Origin: Planctomycetota bacterium
GTDB lineage: Bacteria; Planctomycetota; Planctomycetia; Gemmatales; Gemmataceae
Assembly (NCBI GenBank): GCA_029777335.1
Contig: JAKOSN010000221.1
Coordinates: forward strand, 45,022 to 109,021
Direction: 5' to 3'
Length of the DNA stretch: 64,000 nt
Position numbers and translations under genes: made by a program. The notes below the pieces were generated by a model that was not told the DNA's origin, did not search any database, and worked only from the letters and a program-made list of their open reading frames with translations. Each line of letters begins with the position of its first letter. The first letter of the stretch is position 1. Below are positions 26,281-34,163 of the stretch, piece after piece.

Positions 26281-27453
26281 ATGCCTCCCTATCGACAACT
26301 CGGCTCCATTCCTCGCAAACGGCACATTGAGCACCCGCAGGAACCGGGGTTCAAAGGCGAAGGGATCTACTACGAGGAAGTGGTCACCGAGGGAGGTTTT
26401 GACCGTGCCTACAGCATCGTCTATCACCTGCGCCCCCCGACCCGGGTGGCCAGGGTGGAACAGGCAGGGGTGCTGCCGCTGGAGAAGGCGGATTTGCCTC
26501 TGTTGCGGCACCACCATCTCAAGAGCGGCGCGATCCCGCGTCATGGCGACATCATCCATGGGCGGTTGCCGCTCCTGTTCAATGACGATGTGGTGATCAG
26601 TCGCTGCCGTCCCGCGGAACTCCAGTGCGAATTGTATCGCAATGCCAGCGCCGACGAGGTGCTCTTTCTGCACAAGGGAGGACCCGGCGAACTGCACACC
26701 ATGTTCGGCGTGATCCCCTTCAAGCCCTACGATTACATTGTTATCCCGCGCTGTACGACCTATCGTCTCAGTTTCGATCCGGGCTATCCCCCCGATCTGC
26801 TGATCCTCGAATCGACGCAGGCACTCGGCCCTCCGCCCCGCTACCTCAACCCCGACGGTCAACTTCGCCTCGGTGCTCCCTATTCAGAACGAGATTTACA
26901 CGGTCCCACCACTCCCCTGATCCTTGACCGCGAGCAGGACACCTCTGTTCTCATCAAGGATGGGACGCGGCTCTCGCGTTACACCCTGCGCTCGCATCCC
27001 TTTGATGTGGTTGGGTGGGATGGCATGGTCTACCCCTACACCTTCAATGCGGATGACTTCGAGCCGATCACCGGGACCATCCACCAACCCCCGCCCATTC
27101 ATCAGACATTCGAGGCGAAAGGGTTTGTGGTCTGCACCTTCGCGCCGCGCATGCTCGACACCCACCCCCAGGCGGTGAAGGTGCCGTATGCACACTCCAA
27201 CGTCCAGGCCGACGAGGTGCTCTACTACGTCCGGGGGAAATTCGGCAGTCGGCGTGGGGTGGAGGAGTCGTCGTTCACCCTGCATCCGCGCGGGATTCCG
27301 CATGGTCCGCACCCGGGAACGATCGTCGCCAGCCGGCCCATGGTTCGCACCGATGAACTGGCTGTCATGGTGGACACGGTTCGTCCGCTGCATTTGACCC
27401 GCCAGGCACTGGAGTTGGACGATCCCCAGTATCCGTATTCCTGGCTCGACTGA
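26281..27453 (+). CDS. hmgA: Homogentisate 1,2-dioxygenase
   Basis: A 390-residue cupin-fold iron dioxygenase that opens homogentisate to maleylacetoacetate. MPPYRQLGSIPRKRHIEHP opens the family. The C-terminal half carries GMVYPYTFNADDFEPITGTIHQPPPIHQTFE and the metal site: VPYAHSNVQADEVLYYVRGKF near 300 and LHPRGIPHGPHPG near 340 provide the His and Glu ligands. It is about 40-50 residues shorter than the human or Pseudomonas enzyme, as in other short bacterial homologues. Maleylacetoacetate isomerase and fumarylacetoacetase are not in the window. Confidence 0.9.
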   Translation: MPPYRQLGSIPRKRHIEHPQEPGFKGEGIYYEEVVTEGGFDRAYSIVYHLRPPTRVARVEQAGVLPLEKADLPLLRHHHLKSGAIPRHGDIIHGRLPLLFNDDVVISRCRPAELQCELYRNASADEVLFLHKGGPGELHTMFGVIPFKPYDYIVIPRCTTYRLSFDPGYPPDLLILESTQALGPPPRYLNPDGQLRLGAPYSERDLHGPTTPLILDREQDTSVLIKDGTRLSRYTLRSHPFDVVGWDGMVYPYTFNADDFEPITGTIHQPPPIHQTFEAKGFVVCTFAPRMLDTHPQAVKVPYAHSNVQADEVLYYVRGKFGSRRGVEESSFTLHPRGIPHGPHPGTIVASRPMVRTDELAVMVDTVRPLHLTRQALELDDPQYPYSWLD

Positions 27454-27484
27454 ATCTCCCCTGCTTTCCCCACACTTTCTCTCT

Positions 27485-27530
27485 GCCCGGCTCTGAAAAC
27501 GGAGTAAACTCAGGCCGGGCGTGAAAGAAC
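27485..27530 (+). terminator. Weak hairpin after hmgA
   Basis: GCCCGGC (27485-27491) pairs with GCCGGGC (27524-27530) around a 32-base loop, 31 bases after the hmgA stop. No T-run is seen. Confidence 0.3.
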
Positions 27531-27679
27531 CTCGGTTGTGCTCAGGCATCAAATCCAGACTCTGCAACAACTTGCTTGACAAGGACGCCCTTCTTTTGTT
27601 TCTTGGATAGATCCCCTCACGCGCGCGCTCTGCGGACAGAGCGGCGGTTGCCTATTCCCCGTACTGGTGGGACGATCCC

Positions 27680-28846
27680 GTGACCATCACACTGCAATGC
27701 TCCTGTGGCAAGACCTTGCAGGTTCAAGATCAGTTTGCCGGGCGCAAGGGCAAGTGTCCCTCCTGTGGACAGACCCTCGACATCCCCCGCAACGACGATC
27801 CCGAAGAGGATGTTCCCACTCCCTACCGAATGGCAGCCACCGATGTCCCCCCCGAGGAGGACGAACCAGAAGCGCCGCCCCCCCCTCCCCCTCCAAGCAA
27901 ACCGAAACGTTCCCGACCTCGATCCGAGGAGGGGAGCTGGACGCCGCCCGAAGATGTGAAAGATCACGCCGGGGTGGCCATTCCCCCCAGCGCCGACTTC
28001 TTCTGCGATCCGCCCGAAGAGATTGGTGAGGTACTCAGCGCCTTCACCACCATGAAGAAAACCGATCAGCCCACTTCGCTGGCCGTGCGGCTGGTAATCG
28101 CGTTCTTTGCCGGCGCAGTCGGCCTAGTCCTCGGCATCCTGATTGCCATCAACATCACCACCCCCTTCTGGCAGGTGTTCTGGACCGTGGGTCTGACGGG
28201 GCTGGGGTTGGGGATCACCCTCCTGATGACCGGCTTTTCGCACACCTGCACGTATGTCGGCCGGGAGGGGGTCGCCAAGTTCCAGTGCTCGGGAAATCGC
28301 GAAAATATCAAGTCGGAGATGTTTCGCTTTGCTGACGGTGCCGAGGTGCGCACCTCGCAAACGCGCCATTACTACAATGGCGCCTACACGGGTACGGAAT
28401 ATCGCTATACCTGGACCGATGTTGCAGGGCGGTCGCGCTACACCATCAACGGTCGCTATCGAGCCGAGAATGGCAACCCTCCCCACAAGGACCCCTACCA
28501 TTACGCGCTGGCCGCAGAGATGGCGTGGACGTTTTATTTACTGAATCAGATCCAGCCGCAGCTCCAGACTTCCGGGTCGATCTTCTTCGGCCTGGGCGGG
28601 CGCGACTGGGTACGTCTGGCCGAACAGAAGATGATCCTGTTCTACAAGGGCGAGACGGTGGAATGTGAGGCGGACGAGATTGCCCATGTCAGCATCGAAC
28701 AGGGGATGTTCGAGGTGAGGCGCAAGGATGCCAAGAAAGGCTGGTTTTCGAGTACAGGGATCTTCAAATTCCCTTATGGCAATCTGGCCAATGCGCAGCT
28801 GTTCCTTTTTTTGCTCGATAAACTTGTGGGGGTGAGGGTGAAGTGA
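27680..28846 (+). CDS. Zinc-ribbon membrane protein of unknown function
   Basis: A 388-residue protein starting at GTG. Residues 6-40 are a zinc ribbon (CSCGKTLQVQ...GKCPSCGQTL) of a type very common in Planctomycetes. A Pro- and Glu-rich linker follows (PEAPPPPPPPSKP). Two transmembrane helices lie near 135-185 (LVIAFFAGAVGLVLGILI and FWTVGLTGLGLGITLLMTGF). The rest is a PH-like beta-rich cytoplasmic domain (TYVGREGVAKFQCSGNRE, GRDWVRLAEQKMILFYKGE). No enzymatic motif was seen. The next gene begins 39 bases downstream. Confidence 0.75.
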   Translation: MTITLQCSCGKTLQVQDQFAGRKGKCPSCGQTLDIPRNDDPEEDVPTPYRMAATDVPPEEDEPEAPPPPPPPSKPKRSRPRSEEGSWTPPEDVKDHAGVAIPPSADFFCDPPEEIGEVLSAFTTMKKTDQPTSLAVRLVIAFFAGAVGLVLGILIAINITTPFWQVFWTVGLTGLGLGITLLMTGFSHTCTYVGREGVAKFQCSGNRENIKSEMFRFADGAEVRTSQTRHYYNGAYTGTEYRYTWTDVAGRSRYTINGRYRAENGNPPHKDPYHYALAAEMAWTFYLLNQIQPQLQTSGSIFFGLGGRDWVRLAEQKMILFYKGETVECEADEIAHVSIEQGMFEVRRKDAKKGWFSSTGIFKFPYGNLANAQLFLFLLDKLVGVRVK

Positions 28847-28885
28847 CATGACCAAACGTGGGAAACACCAAGGAGGACGCAGCCG

Positions 28886-29302
28886 ATGACGACCTTCTTG
28901 TGGGCGCTGGGCGCCATGCTCAGCACAGCAGTGGTGGGACTGGCAACAATGATCGTCCTCAGTCCGCCAGCAGAAAGTTCTTTCACCGGACCGATCCAGC
29001 ACGAGGGACGGCCGGTGCGCTACTGGATCGCCGATCTCCGTCTGGATGGGTCGGAGGCGCAACTCGAAGCGGCCCAGGCGATGTCCCGGATGGGGCCAGG
29101 CAATCGCGATGCGGTTCCCATCCTGATCGATTCCCTGGAAGACCAGCATCGCGTGGTGCGGATCTACTCGACCCGGGCTCTGGGCCAGATCGGGCCGGAC
29201 GCGCACGACGCCTTGCCCGCCCTGGGGGATGCCCTCGCCAAGGCGCGCGATCGCGAGTTGCTGGAGAACATCGCAGCCCGGCGCAAGATCGAGGGCCGCT
29301 AA
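28886..29302 (+). CDS. Membrane-anchored HEAT-repeat protein
   Basis: A 138-residue protein with one N-terminal transmembrane helix (FLWALGAMLSTAVVGLATMIVL) and two HEAT-type helical repeats (SEAQLEAAQAMSRMGPGNRDAVPILIDSL; HRVVRIYSTRALGQIGPDAHDALPALGDAL). GPIQHEGRPVRYWIADL at residue 35 is the usual lead-in to such repeats in Planctomycetes. AAGGAGG lies ten bases before the ATG. It probably serves protein interaction at the membrane; the partner may be the zinc-ribbon protein encoded just upstream. Confidence 0.75.
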   Translation: MTTFLWALGAMLSTAVVGLATMIVLSPPAESSFTGPIQHEGRPVRYWIADLRLDGSEAQLEAAQAMSRMGPGNRDAVPILIDSLEDQHRVVRIYSTRALGQIGPDAHDALPALGDALAKARDRELLENIAARRKIEGR

Positions 29303-29316
29303 ACCGGGCAATGGGC

Positions 29317-29368
29317 AAGGGGCGTGGAGAGCGCGACACCTGGGTGGGTCGCGCTTTCCACGCCCCTT
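29317..29368. terminator. Bidirectional hairpin between convergent genes
   Basis: A 21-bp stem (arms 29317-29337 and 29348-29368) with one G-U pair and a 10-base loop separates the convergent HEAT and HTH-receiver genes. Arm core GGGGCGTGGAG. It has no T-run on either strand, but its strength and place fit a shared terminator. Confidence 0.65.
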
Positions 29369-29391
29369 GTCATGGCGACGGCAAAAAACGC

Positions 29392-29970
29392 TCAGGAGTT
29401 CTCGCGTTTTTCTTCGACCAGGCGGCGAATGCGTTCGGCCAGCAGGGCCACATCGAACGGTTTCTTGAACGCTTCGTTGTAGCCGTATTTGTTGAGCCCT
29501 TCCGGATCCGCTTCGTCCTCGCTCGCCATCGCGATGATCAGCGTCTGTTCGTAGTTGGGATTGCGGCGCAGGTTCTGGGCAATCTGCAGCCCCTCGGTAC
29601 GCCCCATCGACAGATCCACGATGATCGAGTCCGGATGGAAGCTCTCGGCTTGAATCCCAGCCTCGAAACCGCTATTAGCCACCTCGTACTTGAAGTCCTC
29701 GTCCTCGGGCAACAGTTCGCGAATGCGGTCGATAAAGAGCTTCTCGGCCCCGATGATCAGGATCTTGTGCCAGCCCTCTTCCTCCAGCTCGCCCAGGGGC
29801 ATGCCGTGTTCTTTGAGGAAGCGAATGAGCTGTTCGCGCGGAATGCGCCGATCCTGACTACCTGGAATCCGATAGCCGCGAAGGCGGCCTGAATCGAACC
29901 ATTTGCTCACCGTGCGCGGCGCGACCTTGCAGATTTTCGCGACCTGGCCGGTGGTAAAAACCTTCTTCAT
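29392..29970 (-). CDS. Excisionase-type HTH fused to a response-regulator receiver domain
   Basis: A 192-residue protein. Residues 1-55 are an excisionase/MerR-like winged HTH (KKVFTTGQVAKICKVAPRTV then SKWFDSGRLRGYRIPGSQDRRIPREQLIRFL). Residues about 65-190 are a receiver domain: phospho-acceptor Asp in SIIVDLSMG (near 120), Ser/Thr position in IIAMASEDE and the conserved Lys in AFKKPFD. The order, DNA-binding first and receiver last, is reversed from most response regulators. No histidine kinase is adjacent. The start is the Met of the HTH; the upstream extension is low-complexity and outside the family. It probably binds DNA under phosphorylation control; its targets are unknown. Confidence 0.82.
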   Translation of the reverse strand: MKKVFTTGQVAKICKVAPRTVSKWFDSGRLRGYRIPGSQDRRIPREQLIRFLKEHGMPLGELEEEGWHKILIIGAEKLFIDRIRELLPEDEDFKYEVANSGFEAGIQAESFHPDSIIVDLSMGRTEGLQIAQNLRRNPNYEQTLIIAMASEDEADPEGLNKYGYNEAFKKPFDVALLAERIRRLVEEKRENS

Positions 29971-30381
29971 GGCAGGCACTCCAAACATTGAGTTGCTGAG
30001 TCTCCTCTCCGGGGATGGTTGCGGGGTCATCCACCAGAGAGCCTCCCACCCGTCGGGGGAGCGCTGCGGCGGCGATCCACTTTCCCTTGGATCGCTTCCC
30101 TGTCCCACGCCCAACGTTGGCCTGGCGGGTTTCCAGGCTCAGGACGTGTTCCAGCGAACAGACAGCTCCCACGTGTCGGGCTACCAAAGGGACAGACAAG
30201 CATCTCGCCACGCCGGACCACCAGCCCGGGGTCCTGGGAGCGGATTTCACCGAAATTTGTCTTCCGCCTCGGCTACTCTTTAGATCGGCAAGTGTTCCCC
30301 CCAATATGAGAAAAAGGCCACAACCTAGGGAGGTTCTACCGTTTGACATTCCTGTGCTTTCTTCGCTCCTTGCCCGGATTG

Positions 30382-30400
30382 ACTGGCCCACAAGGCCAGT
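30382..30400. repeat. Perfect 7-bp hairpin
   Basis: ACTGGCC (30382-30388), loop CACAA, GGCCAGT (30394-30400). A wider pair, TGTCTGT at 30409-30415 and ACAGACA at 30443-30449, lies just beyond it. Confidence 0.4.
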
Positions 30401-30509
30401 GCGGACCCTGTCTGTTGAAGTGCCTGTAGCACCCAGGACCGGACAGACAACGAAGTGGGAAAGGATCGATTCCGGAGTCACACACGGCAGGGGGTGAAGC
30501 AAGGTGATA

Positions 30510-30536
30510 CCGCTCCGGAGCGGCATTTTGATTATA
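30510..30536 (-). promoter_or_regulatory. Extended -10 promoter with perfect palindrome at the start site
   Basis: On the minus strand TGC followed by TATAAT (30536-30531) is an ideal extended -10 element; the -35 region is weak (3/6). The perfect 14-base palindrome CCGCTCCGGAGCGG at 30510-30523 would fall at the transcription start. A transcript from here would run about 550 bases before the HTH-receiver ATG at 29970. Confidence 0.45.
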
Positions 30537-30568
30537 GCAATGCGGACAAGGGGTGCCGCTTATTCTGG

Positions 30569-30648
30569 TTATTCGCCCTCCCGAATAAGGGAAAGCCCTT
30601 ACTTTCACCAGGGTTCTCCCTGTAGCGAGCCGAGTCACCTCCCAGGTG
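30569..30648. repeat. Cluster of four short hairpins, two of them mutually exclusive
   Basis: Stem 1 is TTATTCG/CGAATAA (30569-30588). Stem 2 is TAAGGG/CCCTTA (30586-30601) and shares three bases with stem 1. Stem 3 is CAGGG/CCCTG (30609-30622). Stem 4 is CACCT/AGGTG (30636-30648). All are perfect with 3-6 base loops. The overlap of stems 1 and 2 means both cannot form fully at once. Confidence 0.4.
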
Positions 30649-30799
30649 GAACTTGATCCCACCGCAAAAAATGCTCACGCGCCATTTTTTTCGAGACGAA
30701 TGTCAGGTCGGACCTTACACTAACACTGTCCCGCTGTTCGAGTTCTTCAGTGATGGGCGACACCGGAGAGCTGACGGCGGGACACTTGCACTCATCCAC

Positions 30800-30829
30800 A
30801 GGACAAGAGGAAGCTTTTCCTCTTGTCCT
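30800..30829 (-). terminator. Strong hairpin after the GNAT gene
   Basis: A perfect 13-bp stem, AGGACAAGAGGAA (30800-30812) and its complement (30817-30829), closes a 4-base GCTT loop. On the minus strand it starts seven bases after the GNAT stop codon. No long T-run follows. Confidence 0.65.
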
Positions 30830-30835
30830 GTTTCG

Positions 30836-31306
30836 TTATCCCAGGCGCTTCCGAAAGATGACCATGTCGTCTCCCTCCGCATAAAAATCGCGGAGTTGCC
30901 CTGCCACCTCGTAGCGATGCTTGAGGTAGAAACGACGCGTGGGTTCATAGGTTGGCTGGGACGAGGTTTCGATGAAGACCAGGCGCCCCTGACGAGCGCG
31001 GATGGTCGCCTCGGCGTGGTGCAACAAGGTCGTTCCGCTGCCCTGCCCCTGAACCAGCCGGGCCACCGCGATCCAGTAGACATACCAGGTTCGGTCGGTC
31101 ATCTCATTGGGGGCAAAGTAGACGAACCCCTGGATTCGGCCTTCTCGCTCCAGAGCGTGGCAATGATGATCACAGGTGGAGTAGAGATTGTGGTAGTCCT
31201 TGAGGAGTTCCTGGAGAGTGTCGATCTCCAGCGGTTTGAAGAACCCCGTTTCCATCGCCAGGTGGAGTAGCGCGGGGGTATCGTCCGAGGAAACAGGACG
31301 GATCAT
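30836..31306 (-). CDS. GNAT-family N-acetyltransferase
   Basis: A 156-residue acetyltransferase fold. VYWIAVARLVQGQGSGTTLLHHAEATIRAR is the acetyl-CoA binding block (Q/RxxGxG/A as QGQGSG). FIETSSQPTYEPTRRFYLKHRYEVAGQLRDFY is the C-terminal motif B. Acetyl-CoA is the donor; the acceptor is unknown. AAAGGA precedes the ATG. A strong hairpin follows directly, so it is probably a single-gene unit. Confidence 0.85.
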   Translation of the reverse strand: MIRPVSSDDTPALLHLAMETGFFKPLEIDTLQELLKDYHNLYSTCDHHCHALEREGRIQGFVYFAPNEMTDRTWYVYWIAVARLVQGQGSGTTLLHHAEATIRARQGRLVFIETSSQPTYEPTRRFYLKHRYEVAGQLRDFYAEGDDMVIFRKRLG

Positions 31307-31332
31307 CGAGGAAGTCCTTTCAACGAACAGGA

Positions 31333-31361
31333 TTGGCCCGTCCAGGTTGCCTGACTACAAT
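31333..31361 (+). promoter_or_regulatory. Promoter of the ceramidase-like gene
   Basis: TTGGCC (31333-31338), a 17-base spacer and TACAAT (31356-31361) match a housekeeping promoter at 4/6 and 5/6 positions. The leader would be about 68 bases. Confidence 0.55.
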
Positions 31362-31435
31362 CAGCGCCAGCCCGACGGCCATCTCCCATTCCTCCAGACC
31401 ACCATTGTAGTGGATTTACCCCCAGAGGACGGCCC

Positions 31436-32734
31436 ATGACCATTCCCCTTCGGCCCTTGCCCCTCCTCGTTTTGCTCGTTACTGCTTCGCTCGGCATCTC
31501 CCCTCTGGAGGCAGCTGAGTTGCGTGCCGGGGCAGCCCAGGTGGACATTACCCCTCCCACGGGATTCCCCATGTGGGGCTACGCGGCGCGCCATGCCGAA
31601 CCCAGCGTTGGCGTGCGTGATCGCCTGCAGGCGCGTGCCCTGGTTCTGGATGCAGGAGCGCAGCGACTGGCACTTGTCAGTCTCGATCTGGGCCGCGCAC
31701 CGACGCGCACCTCGTTTCAGGCCATCCAGGCACGGCTCAAGAAGGAAGGGATTGCTACGGTTTTTCTCGTCGCCTCGCACACCCATCATGGTCCAGTCCT
31801 GGAACTCGATAACTGGCCGAACCAGAAGAATCCCTACACAAAGCAATTGCAGGAGAAACTGGTCGAGGTGGTACTCCGCGCGGCGAAGCGACTGCAACCG
31901 GCCAAGCTGGGGATTGCCTCGCGCCAGGTTCCTTTCAATCGCAATCGTCACTCGAAACGCGACAATCCGGTGGTGGATCACGAACTGCTGGTGCTGCGTG
32001 TGGAGGATCGCGCAGGGAAGCCGCTCGCTCACGCCGTCAACTTTGCCGCTCACCCCACCCTGCGCCCGGTCAAGGAATACCAGTTCTCCGCCGACTGGCC
32101 CGGAGCGATGGCCGCCCAGGTGGAAAAGGAAACCGGCGCCCCCTGTCTCTTTCTGCAGGGAGCGGCCGGGGATCTGACAGCCAATAGTCAGGGGCAAGGG
32201 CCCGACAAATTTGGGGAAACAGTGGCGGCGACTGTTCTGGAGATGAGCAAAAAATGTCGCTGCCAGAGCCTGACCGATCCCGACCTCCAGGTGCGCGAGG
32301 ATGAGTTCAAGTTTGACATGCGTCTGGATCTGACCAACAAAGCAGTGCGTCTCCTCTTCGTGGCGGCCTTCTTTGGCGACCTTGTCAACTTTTACGAGCG
32401 TGAATATCGCGATGGGGTGCGGCCGCGCATGACCACTGCCCTGCTCGATCAGCGCATCGGTTTTGTGGGTGTGTCCGGGGAGTTCTTCAGTGGTCACTCG
32501 CTGCACCTGAAACGCCGAGCCCGTCTGGAGCACCTCTTCTTCCTGGGTTATTGCAACGATTATCAGCAGTATTTTCCAACCATCGAGGCCGCCGCAGAGG
32601 GAGGTTATGGAGCCGATCCAACGGTTTCGCCCGTCGAAGTGGGAGCTGGGGAGCGGATGATGGATCGCGCCCTGATCCACCTCTACAGGATGCGGGGGAA
32701 GTTGCCGAGTCTGCCGCTCGACAAAACGCCTTGA
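31436..32734 (+). CDS. Exported neutral/alkaline ceramidase-like protein
   Basis: A 432-residue exported protein with a signal peptide (PLLVLLVTASLGISPLEA). It continues with ELRAGAAQVDITPPTGFPMWGY, the hallmark opening of the neutral/alkaline non-lysosomal ceramidase N-terminal domain. ASHTHHGP (near 118) carries the zinc-binding His pair of that family, and HPTLRPV and LFLQGAAGDLTAN are further family blocks. It lacks the C-terminal Ig-like domain of true ceramidases. Planctomycetes carry many such proteins with unknown substrates, so amidase action on a lipid or peptide is a guess. AGAGGA is six bases before the ATG. Confidence 0.83.
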   Translation: MTIPLRPLPLLVLLVTASLGISPLEAAELRAGAAQVDITPPTGFPMWGYAARHAEPSVGVRDRLQARALVLDAGAQRLALVSLDLGRAPTRTSFQAIQARLKKEGIATVFLVASHTHHGPVLELDNWPNQKNPYTKQLQEKLVEVVLRAAKRLQPAKLGIASRQVPFNRNRHSKRDNPVVDHELLVLRVEDRAGKPLAHAVNFAAHPTLRPVKEYQFSADWPGAMAAQVEKETGAPCLFLQGAAGDLTANSQGQGPDKFGETVAATVLEMSKKCRCQSLTDPDLQVREDEFKFDMRLDLTNKAVRLLFVAAFFGDLVNFYEREYRDGVRPRMTTALLDQRIGFVGVSGEFFSGHSLHLKRRARLEHLFFLGYCNDYQQYFPTIEAAAEGGYGADPTVSPVEVGAGERMMDRALIHLYRMRGKLPSLPLDKTP

Positions 32735-32771
32735 ATGGGGGAGAGTGGCGCTACTTGAAGCAGGAGTCCCG

Positions 32772-33671
32772 ATGCACGATCACACACACCCTCCCGCGCA
32801 ATATCACTCCGCCTTCATCTGGGGAATCGTTCTGAACATTGGCTTCGTCCTCGCGGAACTGGTCTTTGGCTTTCTTACGCATTCGCTGGCCTTGCTGGCA
32901 GACGCAGGCCACAACGCGACCGATGTCATCGGGTTGGCACTGGCCTGGGGGGCGAGCCTGCTCGCAAGGCGGCGGGCCACGTCGAAACGCACCTATGGGT
33001 GGCGGAGTTCTTCCATCCTGGCAGCACTGCTCAACGCGGAGTTGTTGCTGGTCGCGGTTAGCGCCATTGCGTGGGAAGCGATCCGTCGGCTTCCAGATCC
33101 GCCTCCGGTAGCGAGCACATCCGTCATGGTGGTGGCAGCGCTCGGGATGCTGGTCAATGGCGCAACAGCCATTCTTTTTCATCGGGGAAGAAAGCACGAT
33201 CTCAACGTCCGTGGAGCGTTCCTTCACATGGCCGCTGACGCGGGTGTGTCAGCGGGCGTGTTGTTGGCGGGACTGGGGATTCTGCTCACCGGGTGGCAAT
33301 GGCTCGATCCCATCGTGAGCCTCGGCATTGCCGGGGTCATCTTTTTGAGCACCTGGGGACTTCTCCGTGATTCGGTGAATCTCGCTCTGCACGCAGTTCC
33401 TCCCGAGATTCAAACGACCGCCGTCGAGGCCTATCTGCGCTCGCTTCCTGGGGTGGCAGGGCTGCACGATCTGCACATCTGGGCAATGAGCACCACCGAA
33501 TCGGCTCTCACGGTGCATCTCTGCAAACCGGATCCGCACGACGATGACAACCTGCTCACCCGGATTCATCACGAACTGCTCGACCGCTTTGGCATTGCCC
33601 ATTCCACGGTGCAATGGGAACGTATTGACTCCCCACCGCCATGCCGAGTTCCTTGCACGATTCACGGTTGA
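32772..33671 (+). CDS. czcD: Cation diffusion facilitator, CzcD-type zinc/cadmium exporter
   Basis: A 299-residue cation/proton antiporter with six transmembrane helices. Metal-site motifs are DAGHNATD in helix 2 and HMAADA in helix 5, the HxxxD pair of Zn-CDF proteins. A His-rich N-terminus (MHDHTHPPAQYH) and a cytoplasmic C-terminal ferredoxin-like domain (LPGVAGLHDLHIWAMSTTESALTVHL) are typical of CzcD. The ATG with AGGAG five bases before it is preferred over a GTG 27 bases upstream. No metal-sensing regulator adjoins it, so control is unknown. Confidence 0.92.
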   Translation: MHDHTHPPAQYHSAFIWGIVLNIGFVLAELVFGFLTHSLALLADAGHNATDVIGLALAWGASLLARRRATSKRTYGWRSSSILAALLNAELLLVAVSAIAWEAIRRLPDPPPVASTSVMVVAALGMLVNGATAILFHRGRKHDLNVRGAFLHMAADAGVSAGVLLAGLGILLTGWQWLDPIVSLGIAGVIFLSTWGLLRDSVNLALHAVPPEIQTTAVEAYLRSLPGVAGLHDLHIWAMSTTESALTVHLCKPDPHDDDNLLTRIHHELLDRFGIAHSTVQWERIDSPPPCRVPCTIHG

Positions 33672-33776
33672 GAGCGTCGAGAGGCACTGTCGAAGTCCTT
33701 GACAAGATGGTAAGATGACAGCAGAGGTTCTGTGCGGAGGTGAGAGTAATCTGGGCTTTTTCAGGAGGATGGGACG

Positions 33777-34139
33777 ATGATTGAACAGATCACAACAGAC
33801 TCTCCCAAGGTTCTCGGCTTCAAGATGTCGGGAAAACTGCACGACGAGGACTACAAGGTTTTCGTCCCCATCGTCGAGTCCGCCATCAATTCCCAGGGAA
33901 AAGTTCGGCTGCTCGCACAGTTCGAGGATTTCCACGGCTGGGACCTGCATGCGCTGTGGGATGACATCAAGTTCGCCACCAAGCATTGCCTCGATCTCGA
34001 ACGAATCGCCATGGTTGGGGATCGCAAATGGGAAGAATGGATGGCCAAGGTCTGCAAGCCCTTCACGATGGCCACAGTAAAATACTTTGACGTCAGCAAG
34101 AAAGACGACGCACTCATCTGGTTGAAGGAAGGTCTTTGA
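33777..34139 (+). CDS. SpoIIAA-like (STAS/SEC14-type) protein
   Basis: A 120-residue protein of the SpoIIAA-like family: VLGFKMSGKLHDEDYKVFVP, then GKVRLLAQFEDFHGWDLHALWDDIKFATKH and ERIAMVGDRKWEEWMAKVCKPF. Members have the STAS/CRAL-TRIO fold and are widespread but poorly understood; the phosphorylated Ser of true SpoIIAA is not evident. AGGAGG lies eight bases before the ATG. Role unknown. Confidence 0.82.
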   Translation: MIEQITTDSPKVLGFKMSGKLHDEDYKVFVPIVESAINSQGKVRLLAQFEDFHGWDLHALWDDIKFATKHCLDLERIAMVGDRKWEEWMAKVCKPFTMATVKYFDVSKKDDALIWLKEGL

Positions 34140-34163
34140 GATCCCTTGGGAGTGAGAAGACGG

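Larger units (their letters stand above)
29971..30835 (-). other. 865-base gene-free region rich in small hairpins
   Basis: No convincing protein-coding frame was found. The region holds a minus-strand extended -10 box with a palindrome (30510-30536), a cluster of short perfect hairpins between 30382 and 30648, an A/T inverted repeat (AAAAAATG at 30666-30673 with CATTTTTT at 30683-30690) and a terminator-like hairpin at 30800-30829. It could be a long 5' leader of the HTH-receiver gene, a small RNA locus, or both. No tRNA-like fold was recognised. Confidence 0.5.

Noticed and set aside
27578..27610. TTGACA before the zinc-ribbon gene as a promoter
   Set aside because: No acceptable -10 box lies 16-18 bases downstream.
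30000..30530. Several 60-160 codon frames in the gene-free region
   Set aside because: They lack ribosome binding sites, have low-complexity translations and overlap each other on both strands.
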